Shown piece by piece: positions 48,179 through 60,150 of a stretch of 64,000 nt of DNA. The translations under genes and the position numbers were made by a program. This stretch comes from Nissolia schottii (Eukaryota; Streptophyta; Magnoliopsida; Fabales; Fabaceae). The notes under the pieces were generated by a model, which saw only the letters and a program-made list of their open reading frames with translations, was not told the origin of the DNA and made no database searches. The stretch is from the NCBI GenBank assembly GCA_003254905.1, contig QANU01010637.1:1-64000 (forward strand), given 5' to 3'. Position 1 is the stretch's first letter. Each line of letters begins with the position of its first letter.

Positions 48179-51100
48179 TTCATGGTTTCCTTATGTGTTA
48201 TATTATTATGTCAAGCTTATATGGCCCAATACTTTATGTGTATGTCAAAATGCATGTATTTTCAATAAGAGAATAAAAGAGATTCCCAGCTACAAATTAG
48301 TAATCCATATGATAGTTAATTAATTTAATATACTCCCCTAATTCAATTTTATCTGTCACTTTGAGAGAAGAAAAAAATTGATCTATTTTATTTGTCAATA
48401 ATTATTACATTTTAATACAGTATTTATCGTTATTTTTTCAACTTTACCCTTTATATCCACATTCTACAATTTAATGTGATATTACCCACAACTTAATTAG
48501 ATATTAAAAGTTAATTAACTAAATGAAGGTTTTTTTTTTTCTAATGCATCACTCCTAGAAAAATATCGTTTTGCGATGAAATTTGGGACGGGAAAATATA
48601 CTATTTGCAACAAAAAAACGTGTCGTGTAAAGTATTTATAGGAAACGGAATTTGGGACGGCACAATATACTATTTACAACAGAAATCGTGTCGTAAAAAG
48701 TATTCGTAGAAAACTAGTTTGCAGCAGACTCGAGTTTTGCCGCAAATTTTATAATCAAGCATTAATTTTAAACTTCTTAATTTGTGTGTATAAGTCTAAA
48801 TTAGGGACATAAAATGAAATGAAATGAATGTTTCACATTAGATTTTCATATGATCATAGTATCTCTAGCTGAAAATATAGAAAATCAGAAGAATAAGAAA
48901 TGCTGAAATAGTAACTTGATAGCCTATATGGATTTCTATACTTCATTCACTAGAATAAACGTTTTACAATGCCATTATAGTAAGGAACTGATATACTCTT
49001 GTTTAATTGTTCTACTATATATCAATGGTGACTTTCATAGGTATGAGATCCAACTACTTTTGAAGTATATAATGGGATGATATTATAAAGAAAAATGTTG
49101 AGAGGCCTAATTCATCAATCTATTTATTAACTTGCTCATTTTTATGAATGATATTTAACATTTTTATGGACAAAATATAAAACTCCTTTACACTAATATT
49201 GCATATGTGATGACTCGTACGTTCAATAACCTTAATGTATAGGATAGAGTGCCTAAGTTAACCTAAAGTGGGTCCTCGTAGTCAAATAAGTAGACTTTTG
49301 GACCCCAGCAGCAACGCCATGGTGCTATAAGCCACTGACATGGGCTAGAAGCTGCCGACATGGGCAGCTGCTAGCACCATGGCACTCATGTCCAAGCGTC
49401 GTGGGAGTGCAATAACGCTCCTTGCCAACATTAGAAGTCTCACATTGCCAGTTTCAATAGTTGGGAGTGTTCATTTTTTTCCTATAAATAAAGCATTACA
49501 TCATGAGTCTTAACATGCATTGAAAAATAATTATTTCTTCATAAGTGCAAGTGAGGGTCCCTCCTAGTGTAGACCCTTGCAAAGTTTTAGTTACGTCTTT
49601 GAGGAGCGTGGGAGCTCAAAGACGATTGTTCATTGTTCTTCATGAGTAGTATGTCCCCTAACCTTCCCCTTTGTCTTTTTTATGTTAGCATTAGGGTTGC
49701 TGGTGGCGGCGCTAGTGCAATGGCGCTACTAGGGCGCCATTGCGTTGTGCTTGCAAGGGCGCAATGACATTGGCGCTAGTCCATATTTTCGCGACATTAA
49801 CGTTGCAACGCTGTCTAGGCGTCGTAGTGTTGACGTGTAGTGCCCAATTGCATTGTTTCAAATCCTTTTATGATTCAATATGTTAGTGATTCTTATGTAT
49901 TCCTTGTTATGTCTCCATGTCAGTTCAGGAATGTCATTCGGGGTTCCGCAGGTTGTGACACTGCTCTCATGACAACATAGGTAAGGAGTTATTACTTATG
50001 ACTTATTTTAGCCATTATATTTATGTTCATATTTTATAAAGCATGATTTTAGTTTAGCGACTTTGACGTTTATGGAAATTACATCTTTGATTTACGAAAA
50101 GATTATTTTACGAAAGTATTAATGAAAATAATGTTTTATTAAACCTTTTTTGGAAACGTGTTTTATTTGTGAAAATCGTATTTTACCGTTATGAATGTTG
50201 TGAACATATTTACGAAATTGTTTATAGAAGAGTTTGCGAAAGAATTTTATAAATCATGAAAACTTTTTTAGAAACTCCATGAGACTATTATTTTAAATGC
50301 ATGAAGATCATCGTATTGCGTGTGAATGTTCATGGATTTAAACGTTTATGGTCATGTCAATTATATCATATTATCAGTTATTAGTTATCATGCTCATATT
50401 ATTATATTTAAATTATTTTTATGAGAGTTGAATTTAAGATAAAACTATAAATCAATGATAATCTACCTTGACTTTAGTATACCTTGTGTGATCGTTATGT
50501 AAAATAGAATTAAGATGTAACGTCCTAATAATTACATGCTACGTTTAGGTCGTGACACGGAAGTTGTTAGTTGTTACTTGTAACCTAGCATAAGACTTTA
50601 CATTTTAAAGCTGAGAGAATATAAATAATAGAGTATAGATTTAATTTCCCTAGAGTAAAATAAGACTTCTAGAAAACTGAGCCTTAGCATATAATTATCT
50701 AAGTGAAATATCGTAATAAATAGTCGACAGTACATGTATAAATAACCAAGTATAATTATATTCATAAGTCAAGGGTTACAAGAGTCATTAAGACATAGTT
50801 CATAGGTATATAAAAGATAAGGGAAGCAAAGTTCTATTGTTTGGGGTAACTATAACTATGAGCAAATGTTAAGGCTTCTCTGCAATTGTCCGATCCTTGT
50901 TAGCATCAAAACAAAGTTTGGCCATCGGAAAGATCGTCTGAGGACGACACAAAAATTTAAAGGGTGAGAAATATAATCTCTTAGTAGGGGGTCTCAAATT
51001 AAATATTCAAGTGTCATCATCGTCGTGGCCCACAGCTATTTTAGTTGATTTTACAACACAGGGGCATGACTTAAGCACATATAAAAGCTCCTTTTAACAA

Positions 51101-51350
51101 ATTCAAAAGCATATCTTTCGAAGTAGGTGGCTTTTAACATGCACTTTATTTAATACTAACATAATAATCAATGTCATAATCCAATAAAGTAGCAATACAT
51201 GCTACACTATTTTGAAATGTAATGCAATGCACATATGCACTTTATTCTCTCTAAATCATTATCTGTACTTAGCTTGTGTTCTTTACTTGCATAGCTTTTA
51301 CTTGATTAGCCCTTGAGGTAAAGGGGGTCTTTCCCACTTTAAGGTAATAG
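48179..51350. other. Repeat-rich gene-free region
   Basis: 48179-48340 is the 3' flank of the RTM2-like gene. From 48550 a CACTCCTAGAAAAAT end followed by two copies of a unit of about 70 bp (aatttgggacgg at 48580 and 48649) looks like one terminus of a CACTA-type element; the other end was not found. 49316-49383 contains a hairpin. 49690-49860 is rich in ggcgctagtg and gcgccatt motifs. A TGTAACGTCC motif at 50514 resembles an LTR end. No credible coding frame. Confidence 0.4.
48550..48770 (+). mobile_element. Possible CACTA-type terminus with subterminal repeats
   Basis: CACTCCTAGAAAAAT is close to the CACTACTAGAAAAA end of plant CACTA transposons. Behind it two imperfect units (gggacgg, then ata-tactatttgcaaca and gtgtcgt) repeat with a period of about 70 bp, as subterminal repeats do. 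No opposite end is visible, so this may be a truncated copy. Confidence 0.45.
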
Positions 51351-51351
51351 C

Positions 51352-54140
51352 CACTAAAAGAATTTTATGGATAAATAATGGTAAAATTGGTGGCTAATAT
51401 GCCGTTAATCTCTTGCTAAATTTAGTGAGAGATTAGCGAACAATTTTTTCATCGCTGTTCTGAAGTCACTGATTAGCTTGGAAAACAATTTGGTCGCTAA
51501 TCTGTACCTAATTTATTTTAGTAACAAAACTATTGGACGTTATTCCCTCGCTAATTCGTGGTTGTTTTATGGTGAAAATAATTTCTTAAATTGTCGCAGA
51601 TTTCTAAGAAATTGTATCGTAGCTAATCCCTCACAACAGTTGCTGCAAATTGATCACTAATTCATAACTACTTCGACGCGAATATGACAAATGCCAAAAG
51701 GAATTTTGTTGCTAATCTATCACTATTTCCCCACTAAAAAATTCAATTAATTAATTAATTTCTTTTCACAAAAACTTTAACTTCTTTTAAAAATTGATTA
51801 CTAATTAATTAATAAATTATTAAAAATTTAAAATAAAGCAAATAAAGCAAAATATCTATGTTTCGCGGGCCCAAAATAAGATTTGGTTTCAAATCTTGAT
51901 TTAGGTGTTTGAGCAATTCACATGTTGACAAATTCTATGTAACTGATCTTTTCATTTTATAACAAAAGGTTTGGCTTCCCCTTTTTATTTTAAACAATGC
52001 CAGACTAGGAGAGTGGCACTTGCAACAACAAAAAAATTATCTTACCTTGTCCTTTTTATATTATTGGTCATTGCTTTTGCCAACCTTTCAATGGACTATT
52101 TAATAAGTCTTTAATTCTTCATATTTTACAAGCTTTGATTTAAGAAAATATGGAATACTGACAAGTAAAAAGATACTTTTAAACATAATATATAGATTGA
52201 TAAGAAGGAAATGAATAATGATTTATCAAAGATTAATAATAAAATGATATTGTCCAATTTTATGCAAGTCATCTGTTACGTCCATGGTTATCAAACTCGG
52301 GATTTTAGGTAAACTCGTGGAGTCTCTGTAAACTCGGATCGTAAAATCGGATCGTAAAATCGTAAGATTTTACCTATTATTAAAAAAATATTAAAAAAAT
52401 ATTTTAAAAAATTACTATACTACAAAAATATATTTAATAAAACTTACAATTCATAAATATTTTTAACTTCATACAAAACACAAATAAATATGAAATATGT
52501 GAGTTCTAAGTTGAATTCATACATAATATTCATTCCAAGCTCACAACAAAACACAATAAAAGAAAGAAAATATAAAGTACTAACATACAATATAGTTCAA
52601 ACTTCAAACTTCAAATACAACAGTTTCAAAATTCAAATCCTCCGATTTTACACGATTTTACACGATTTTACCCGATTTTACACGATTTTACACAGAAACG
52701 ATTTTACCTCCGATTTAACTAGATTTTACAATCTAAAATCGTAAAATCGTACGATTTTACGATTTAAAACTCGTTTTTAATAACCATGGTTACGTCTAAG
52801 TAATCAATAAACATGCTTAGGATGTCTTTACATAGATCAATTTTTTTTAATCATATGAAATATAAAAATTTAGTGACAAATGAAAATAAAATGTATTCCT
52901 TTTATTATTTATGTTTGTTATAGTCATTTTATATTTTAAGAGTAACTTTATGGTATATTTACTAAACAATATTCTTGTGATTTTTACAATTTGAGAGATG
53001 CTTTTACATTATGTTACCAAACAATACTAATATAGTTTTTCAAGAACAGCTTTTAAAGAACTAAAAGAGAAACAATACTAATTAAGCCACAACATTATCA
53101 AACCAAGTGTTACTCAACAATAAGTATAAAATTTATATTATCTAATAATTTTTTATTTACTTTATAGCATATATTAATAATATGTATGTATCTTTATATA
53201 AAATATACATATTTTATTACAATCTGGTTGAACTCAGTTAAAGCGATTGAATCAGTGAACCTTTCAATCAGTGTCTTGACCTGCTTGATTTTTCAATTCA
53301 ATTTTCTTAATCTTGACATTTGTCGAGGAATTTATCCCTCAATAAAAGTGAAATGATTTAGTTTAATTGAAGAGAGTCATGAGGGATTAGTGAGAGAACA
53401 ATCTTTCGCTAAAGAAAAGTGAAAATATAAGAGTTTAGCAATGGATCAACGAAGGATTTATCCCTCCTTAAAAGGGACTAAATGATTTAATGTAGTTGAA
53501 GAGAGTTGTAAGGGATTAGCGATGACATATTTTCTCGCTAAATAGAACAATGAAATGTTAAAGTTTAGCGATGGATTAGCAATGGAAGCATCCCTTGCTA
53601 AAAGGGAAATGAAAGATTTAGTTTTTAAGCATTTTGTGAAGGAAAAGAGAGGGTGTATTTTGTTGCTAAATTACGTTGATAGGTTTGAGGGATTTACAAG
53701 AGAACAATCCCTCGCTAATAAGAAAAGTATAATGTTAAAAGTTTAGCGAAGGATCAACGATGGATTAATTCCTCACTAAAAGGGAAAGGGAAAGATTTTG
53801 CTTCCTTGAATAGAGTCGTGAGGGATAAGCGAGAGAAGTTTCTCTCGCTAAATCATGTTGAGAGTTTGGGAGGGAATTGTCCCTCGCTATATGTATTTTA
53901 ACCGTTTGCGAGAGGGTAGTGAGGGATTTATCTGTCGCTAATTGCTTTAACTACGAAGTATATGTTACGAAGGATCATGTTCTCACTAACCCGTTACTAA
54001 TTGCTCACTGAAATTTTTGCCCCTCATTTTTTAATTTTTTGCTACGAATCTACATTTTACTCACTATTTCCTCATTAATCAACAAGGGATTAGCAAGAAA
54101 AATTTTCCTCTCTAAATTTCGTCACTAATCTACATTTTTC
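51352..54140. mobile_element. Putative element built of GCTAATCCCTC / GAGGGATTAGCGA motifs
   Basis: Two blocks (51352-51740 and 53330-54140) are crowded with variants of tcgctaatccctc and its complement gagggattagcgag, mixed with cactaaaaggg. The blocks flank about 1.6 kb of unrelated AT-rich DNA into which a CATGGTT MITE has inserted. Dense subterminal motifs at both ends are a mark of CACTA-like elements; CACTA occurs at 51352, but no matching right end was found. No transposase is recognisable. Confidence 0.4.
52283..52788. mobile_element. hAT-like MITE (CATGGTT family), 506 bp
   Basis: Ends CATGGTTATCAAACTCG and, in reverse complement, CATGGTTATTAAAAACGAG. Perfect 8-bp flanking repeats GTTACGTC lie at 52275-52282 and 52789-52796. 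Inside are several cgattttac units, including about five tandem copies of a 10-mer (cgattttaca) at 52643-52690, and inverted counterparts (gtaaaatcg) near 52340-52360. Non-coding. Same terminal motif as the element at 41008-41172. Confidence 0.8.
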
Positions 54141-54236
54141 GATCTCCCATAATTTTTTTTTCATTTCCATATTATTCTTTATGAACCCAAGAGTTTTCAA
54201 TTTCATTTCTATCATATTTGTTGTTTTTGGTTTTTC

Positions 54237-54625
54237 AAATGTTTATGCATGTGTGTAAAAAAGTTTGTGCATATTTGTTCAAAAGTTTGTGCATGTCTAG
54301 TTGGTCAAAAGTTTGTGCACGTCTATAGAAAAAGTTTGTGCACACAAAAGTTTTATTCTTCATCTTCATTTTCGTTTACGGTTTTGTCATATTTTTTGTT
54401 TCTGATTGCTGAAAAGTTTGTGCAAGTCGGTTCAAAAGTTTGTGCATATGCTTTAAAATGTTTATGCATGGTAGAGAGTAATTCCACGCGCTTAGAGTGT
54501 GAGTGTGGAGATAAAGAGAGTGCAACAATTATTTTTTGTTATTTAATGCACTACAAATTCTGTTTGATTTGGTTTCGTATTTAAAAAAAAATTGTGCATG
54601 TGTGTAGAAAAAGTTTATGCACTCA
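54237..54625 (+). repeat. Degenerate short repeat: aaaagtttgtgcat
   Basis: About ten copies of aaaagtttgtgcatgt, or close variants with tttatgca, are spaced at irregular intervals over 390 bp. The tightest cluster is at 54255-54350, with a unit of roughly 18-25 bp. An open frame (54249-54584) results from the repeat and has no family features. Confidence 0.6.
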
Positions 54626-54705
54626 GTGTCACTATGTAGACCATAGGTTGACAACATTTATGTTATATACCTAGCATTACTATTATTAAAATTGGTTCCT
54701 TTGCA

Positions 54706-55782
54706 AATTAAAGGTCACTTTAAGGCATTTGATGCCAAAACTATTTAGAAGATAAATATTAATTATTTACCAACAATATTGTTGTACTCCCTCCATTTCT
54801 AGTTAACAATCACCTTTGACCATTATTTTTTTTTCAAATTATTCGTAACTCTCATTTTCTAAGGTAAAATCTATTGTTAAGTTTTCAATGATGCCTCTAA
54901 TATATCAAGATTTTAAAAATAGTAATATTTTAATACTTCCTTTTTAATAGTCAATTTTTGACTTCTAAATATCTTGTTAATTCAATGTATTTAAATGTAA
55001 ATTACATATAGATGCATTGAATCAACAATGTATGTAAAAGTAAAAGAAACAACTATTATTAGTGGACGGAGGTTGTACTCTCGTTCTCCCACTTCATCAT
55101 AGAGCATTTCAACCAAATTAAATAAAGATATTTTGGTACGCTTAATCCTTAAATCACACTAAGTGCATTCAATTAAAGTGACAGATAATTAGGAACGAAG
55201 GGATAGTTATTTTTGCTTTTATAGATTAGGAAAGAAAAGAAAAAAAATAAAGAATAAGATAAAAATATAAAAAGCACATATTAGAGAGAATGAATTATGT
55301 AAAAATTGACAAATTTTAAATTGTAAACAAATATTCTCTTTTAATAAAGGTGTGTTATAAAATGATGCTAAACAAAATTCAAGATTATCATTGAATTAAC
55401 AAGGTTATATGTGCTAAAATTTTTGTATTTTGTTTATATATTGCATTGTCCAAAATGACTTCACCAAAACGGTTAAGAAACCTTCTACTTAAAAAGGATG
55501 ACAAATACATAGCTTACACTAAGACGTTGTGTCGACTAGTTAAAAAAATATATTATTATTATTATATTTAATTTTAATATCTATCACATTTTTTTTCCCA
55601 AAATTATTATTCTTAACTTAAAAGTAATCATAAAAATACTAATAAGCGTGTTAAAGGCATAGACATCATCTCTAGAAATGGAGGGAGTACAACAATATTT
55701 TGTTGCACATAATTAATATTTATCTTCTGAATAGTTTTGGCATCAAATGCCTTAAACTGACCTTTAATTTTCTAAGGAAACA
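54706..55782. repeat. Large inverted repeat around Stowaway-like ends
   Basis: Left arm 54706-54803 (aaggcatttgatgccaaaac, then caacaatattgttg, then tactccctccatttctag) is repeated in reverse complement at 55672-55782. The inner part contains CTCCCTCCATTTC, the usual terminus of Stowaway (Tc1/mariner) MITEs, next to TA. The arms extend well beyond the Stowaway ends. A second decayed Stowaway-like end (ggacggagg) lies near 55062. No coding sequence. Confidence 0.6.
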
Positions 55783-56128
55783 ATTTTTAAAAAAGGTGTG
55801 TTATACAATGACACTAAACTAAAGTCTAAGATTACCATTGAATTAACAAGGTTATATGTACTAAAACTTTGTACTTTGTCATGGACAGCTTACGCTGTCC
55901 AAAGTGACTTCGCCAAAAGGGTTAAGAGATCTTATAATTAAAAAAGATGAGAAATATATAGCTTACACAAAGTCGTTGGCTAGACTAATTAAAAAAATAA
56001 AATTATTATTATCATATTTAATTTTTATATCTATCACATCTTTTTTTCCCCCAAAAATATTATTGTTAACTTAAAAGTAATCATAAAAATACTAACAAGC
56101 CGGTTAAAGGAATAGACATTATCTCTAG
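55346..56128. repeat. Direct repeat pair of about 335 bp
   Basis: 55346-55675 and 55792-56128 match along their length (aaggtgtgttat, cattgaattaacaagg, tatctatcacat, aacttaaaagtaatcataaa, ctctag). They are separated by 116 bp that form the right arm of the inverted repeat. The two copies are diverged by scattered changes and small indels. They could be LTR-like or a tandem duplication; neither TG nor CA ends are evident. Confidence 0.65.
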
Positions 56129-56439
56129 TTTAAATTAAATTACTTTTATAGATTATTGATAAATAAATTACTCAAATAATAGAATTCCAATTTACTTCAG
56201 AATTATAACTCTATATATTAAATTGTCTCAAAACATGAAAATGAATACTTTTAATTAATTGTAACACTATTTACTAGTTGTTGTTTCAATGGAAATTATT
56301 TTGTTGAAAAAAGTCATTAGAAATTTGACCATTTCTTGTAATGATGCATATTCTATGGATAACTAATGCAACATTGAAGTGTCTTTATTGTTTCCTTTAA
56401 TCTTACAGATTCCTTTTAAAGTTAATTAATGTAAAAAAC

Positions 56440-59400
56440 GTGGCAACCGCCGCTAATGTGACGTTACCGACGGTTGATGTTAGCCACCGCGACAGAATTG
56501 ATGCCAACGGCGGTTGCGAAGTATTTTGCGGCGGTTATAGGTATCAAACCGCCGCTAAATGTAAGATGAATCTCCTGCTTTCCGCGTTGAAAATACACCG
56601 CAATTTTTTCCGCTCAAACAACACAGTTCCCTCTATTCTTCCTCTTTAACTCAATCTCATACCAAAACCAAATACAAAACCCTTAAAATCCCTCTTCTTC
56701 CCTCACCTTTAGCCCCCCCATCGGAAACCCTCGTCTTCCCTCACACACAAACTCACCGCTGCCTCTGCACCGTCTTTTTCTTCCAGTAGCTGCTGCTGTT
56801 CAATCTCAGGTGACTTCTTCTTCTGATTCCCTCGCTCACTCTCTTAATTTTTTTTTTCTGTAATTTCTTTTGGGTGTGTAGTTTTGGGGGGTGGGTTCCG
56901 TTGTAAATTGGTGGCTGCTTGTGTTCTTTCTCAATAAACAACTTAAGTGTAAAAAATTGGAGGGCTTGGTCATTGGTGGTTCTTTTCAAGATGGCTCATA
57001 CTAAACCTGATGGGATCTTGTATCTGCCATTAACTGTGGTTATTCCTCTTTATGATTTGCTTTTGTTTGTTATTGTCTTAGATGCTTTAGCCTATTTGAA
57101 ATCTGCAGGTAACAATTATTGGTTACTAAACAAGTTTCTTCTAGAAGAGTACATAACTATAATTTATTGTGGTTCTTTGGTAAAACTAGTAAGCGTTGTT
57201 TGCTGACCTACATGGTGTTTGCTATTTTTCTTAGGCACATGTCGTTGCCCTCCTATATACCACCAACAAAAAAAAAAAAAAATGGACTTTGGTATTATTA
57301 CTTATAATCATTTTCATATGTTGGAGTTGGACATTTTTGAAGTCTATACCCTGTTTGGTAGCTGTAATTATTATAAAAAAATCACTTTTTTTTCTTCATT
57401 TTATAGTTTAATTGTTATTCACTAATAATGTAAAATTATAGTTTAGTGTCATCTAATCATTGTGTATGTTGTCTTTGTACTAAGTCTAAAATTTCTTTCA
57501 TTTTGCAAATGAAGCAAGAGCAATTAAATTTTCTCCCTCCTCTTTGAATTTTCTCCTTTATAAGAGAGTGTTTTTTGGTTCATTCCTATTTAGTAGAAGA
57601 CATATGTTGTATGTAATATACAACTTAGTCTGAGAGTGAAATGTGATGAAATGTTCTGGAGACTGTGTTTCTTGACCAGAGTTATTCTCAATTTATGCTT
57701 TTGTACCTCCTCTTTGAATTTTTTATTTATTTTTTGTTAATTTTGATATCGCTAAAGGTTTGGTTGAAGAATGGAAACACTTTTGTAGTAACTGCTATTT
57801 GTTTAATCAATAAATTTTGTTTCTATAAAAAAAAATTGGGTTAATTTCTTTGGCCTTGGTGTTGCAGTTGGTACATTATGTTGTGATAAAGTATTGTGGT
57901 TGTTTTATGCATTTTATTGAGCATTTGTTAAGGAAATTAGTTTTCCTTTGTTATGTGTAATGTCTGTCAATATGAACATAGGTGTTTCCTTGTTAAACTT
58001 TGGTATTTTAAGATAGAAAATTGTTACATGGTCCAAAATTTTCAGCTCCATTATTTGTACAAGGAGAGCATGCAATGTAATATACAAACTGGTTTGGTGT
58101 ATTATTTTTTACACAGGAGTCTACTTACATAAAAATAAGTGAAGCTTTATAGAAACTTAGTTTTGAGGTTTGAGTAGTTTTGAGGTTTGAGTATTGAGAA
58201 ATGAACAATATAAGAATTCTGATACCTGTGGCTGCTCCAGCTGTTAGGGTCATTATATCTCCATTGGTTTTTGCATTAATGGTAGACTTAACCACTGCTA
58301 TGATTTGGTCTTGTTCAGCTCCCGTATCATCTGCTATCAATGCAAAGGATATTTTAAGATCTTTTGCATTATGTCAATGAGAAGAGGTGAACCTAGTGTG
58401 TTGTTGCAGAGTTAGAGTGAGTGATGCAGGTAAATATCATCACGTCATAGAGATTTGAATGCCCACTTTAATGGACTCTGTTATGTTCTGTCACAATAAC
58501 ATGTAGTATAGTTAGTAATTGTGCACTAGCCCCCACCACCGTCCTTCAAATCCGGATCCTTTATTTTTGTTCCTAATTAAACTTAGCAAGAAGTAACAGA
58601 AACAAGGTATTTTCGCTGGTTGTTGTTGTTATTGAAATTAATATGGTTTAGAGTCTGAAGAGCATGGAAGAGTATTTTTGCTGGTTGTTGTTGTTTCAAC
58701 ACTCAGGTTTCTAATTATCAGAAACAAGGTACTAGTTCAGACTCTTTTATGCAAATTCATTCTCAGGATATGCAAGTTTATTAATACAAATATAAACAAG
58801 TTTAATTTCAAGATGATAAAGAGTTGGACACATGAATGATTTGACAAAATGAAAGTGCTTTCCGAGAAAGGAAAAAATAGATAACAAATTCAGTAACTTG
58901 GCATTTTAGTCATTAAGAACAAGAACTTGGTATTAGGGAGTTAATGTGATTAATCTAGTTTAGAGACTCATACAAAACTTATTTTATTGATATTAGGGTG
59001 TAAACTCCTCACATTCTTTTATAAGTCTCTTCGAATAATATTTTTCTGTAGTGTATGATTATTATACTTTTTAGACAACTGTTTTTACATCATATAAATT
59101 TTCACCACCTTTCTCACTGGTAGTTTTAGAAAGACCATTATATATCATACACCTGTTTAGCAATTTGATGATCTGATGTGATGGAGAGGCATGCACTTCT
59201 TCATAGAGAGGCTATATGTGTTTTTGAAGGGGCTTCCCCATTGTTCGTGCTTTACTTTAAATTATATTGTGTATCTTAAGTCATTGCTTAGTGGACATGT
59301 TAGCAAGAATTAGGAACAATGGGGTAGCCATGCTTATTTCTTACTAGCTATATAACATTTTGGTATTATATTGCTTTTTTGTCAACTAGTAGTTGAAGAT

Positions 59401-60150
59401 TGGGATTCCATGATGATATATGGTCACTTATCTCAATTATATAGTCACCCCCTTTTATTATTTTCGTGTTTGTTATTCTATAATATTGATGTGGATTGTT
59501 TTAATATCTTATTTTGCTCTATATCTCAGATTGTAGATTCGAAATTATCGGTGCAAGCAAGACTGTCTTCTAATAACGAGGAAGTTGATCATGATGGAAG
59601 TGGAGACTAATTGACATGTATACGTAATTAATATTAGGCTTTCAAATTAGTTTAATAATAGGACTATACAGCTCGTTTTTAATGCTAAGAGTATGGCAAA
59701 ACTCAAGTTTATGTCTTATTGCAAGATAATTAAAATTTGCATAGTTTGTAGTTTTTGTTTTATGAATTCATTTGATCATTTTGCTTATTATGAATCTTTT
59801 TAAATAACAAATAGTTAACTTTTATACATGCAATTAATTAATTTTTTATTTTTGAATATTACATGTTGTAGGATCTATGATTGGGAAGTGTTTAATTTAT
59901 TGGTAATTTGAAAAAGTATGTAAATATAATGAATCAAAACAGAAAAAAAAATCAGAATTTTAATGAAAATTAAAAAAAAAATTAATGTGCAGCTTTTTTC
60001 AGCAGTTACGAATCGACGCAATATGATTCAGCATTGTTAAACTCCTGAATATGGTGGCAGATTTAGACTGCCGCTACACTTGCTAGTAGATTTTAAATTT
60101 AAAATATGGCGGCACTTTCAAACCGCCACAAAATTTCATGGTCCTGTCAA
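56440..60150. mobile_element. Putative TE with CCGCCGC subterminal motifs and captured gene pieces
   Basis: 56440-56575 holds caaccgccgctaa, ggcggttgcg, gcggcggttat and aaccgccgctaaa. 60000-60150 holds tggtggcagatttag, gactgccgct, atggcggcac and aaaccgccac. Such facing GGCGGT/ACCGCC clusters at two ends suggest a non-autonomous DNA transposon of about 3.7 kb. Between them lie a CT-rich stretch like a 5' UTR (56640-56810, ending ctcag before gtgac), a VAN3-binding-like exon fragment on the minus strand (58226-58352), and a terminal exon-like piece after ctcag (59530-59610, IVDSKLSVQ to DHDGSGD then stop). Exact ends were not determined. Confidence 0.45.
58226..58352 (-). pseudogene. Exon fragment of a VAN3-binding / FORKED-like (DUF828) gene
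   Basis: The minus-strand frame reads LIADDTGAEQDQIIAVV and then NGDIMTLTAGAATG, followed by a GTATCAG donor-like site. Plant VAN3-binding and FORKED1-like proteins have a matching stretch (an acidic/Met-Gly segment, then GDIMTLTAAAATALRG), from memory of the family. No other exon of that gene was seen nearby, so this is an isolated fragment, probably captured by the surrounding element. Confidence 0.5.

Noticed and set aside
52640..52720. CRISPR-like array (repeated cgattttaca)
   Set aside because: The units are contiguous 10-mers without spacers in a plant nuclear MITE; not a CRISPR array.
56919..57425. Overlapping open frames of 60-95 codons
   Set aside because: Hydrophobic, T-rich, mutually overlapping and lacking conserved motifs; probably non-coding transcript-like sequence inside an element.
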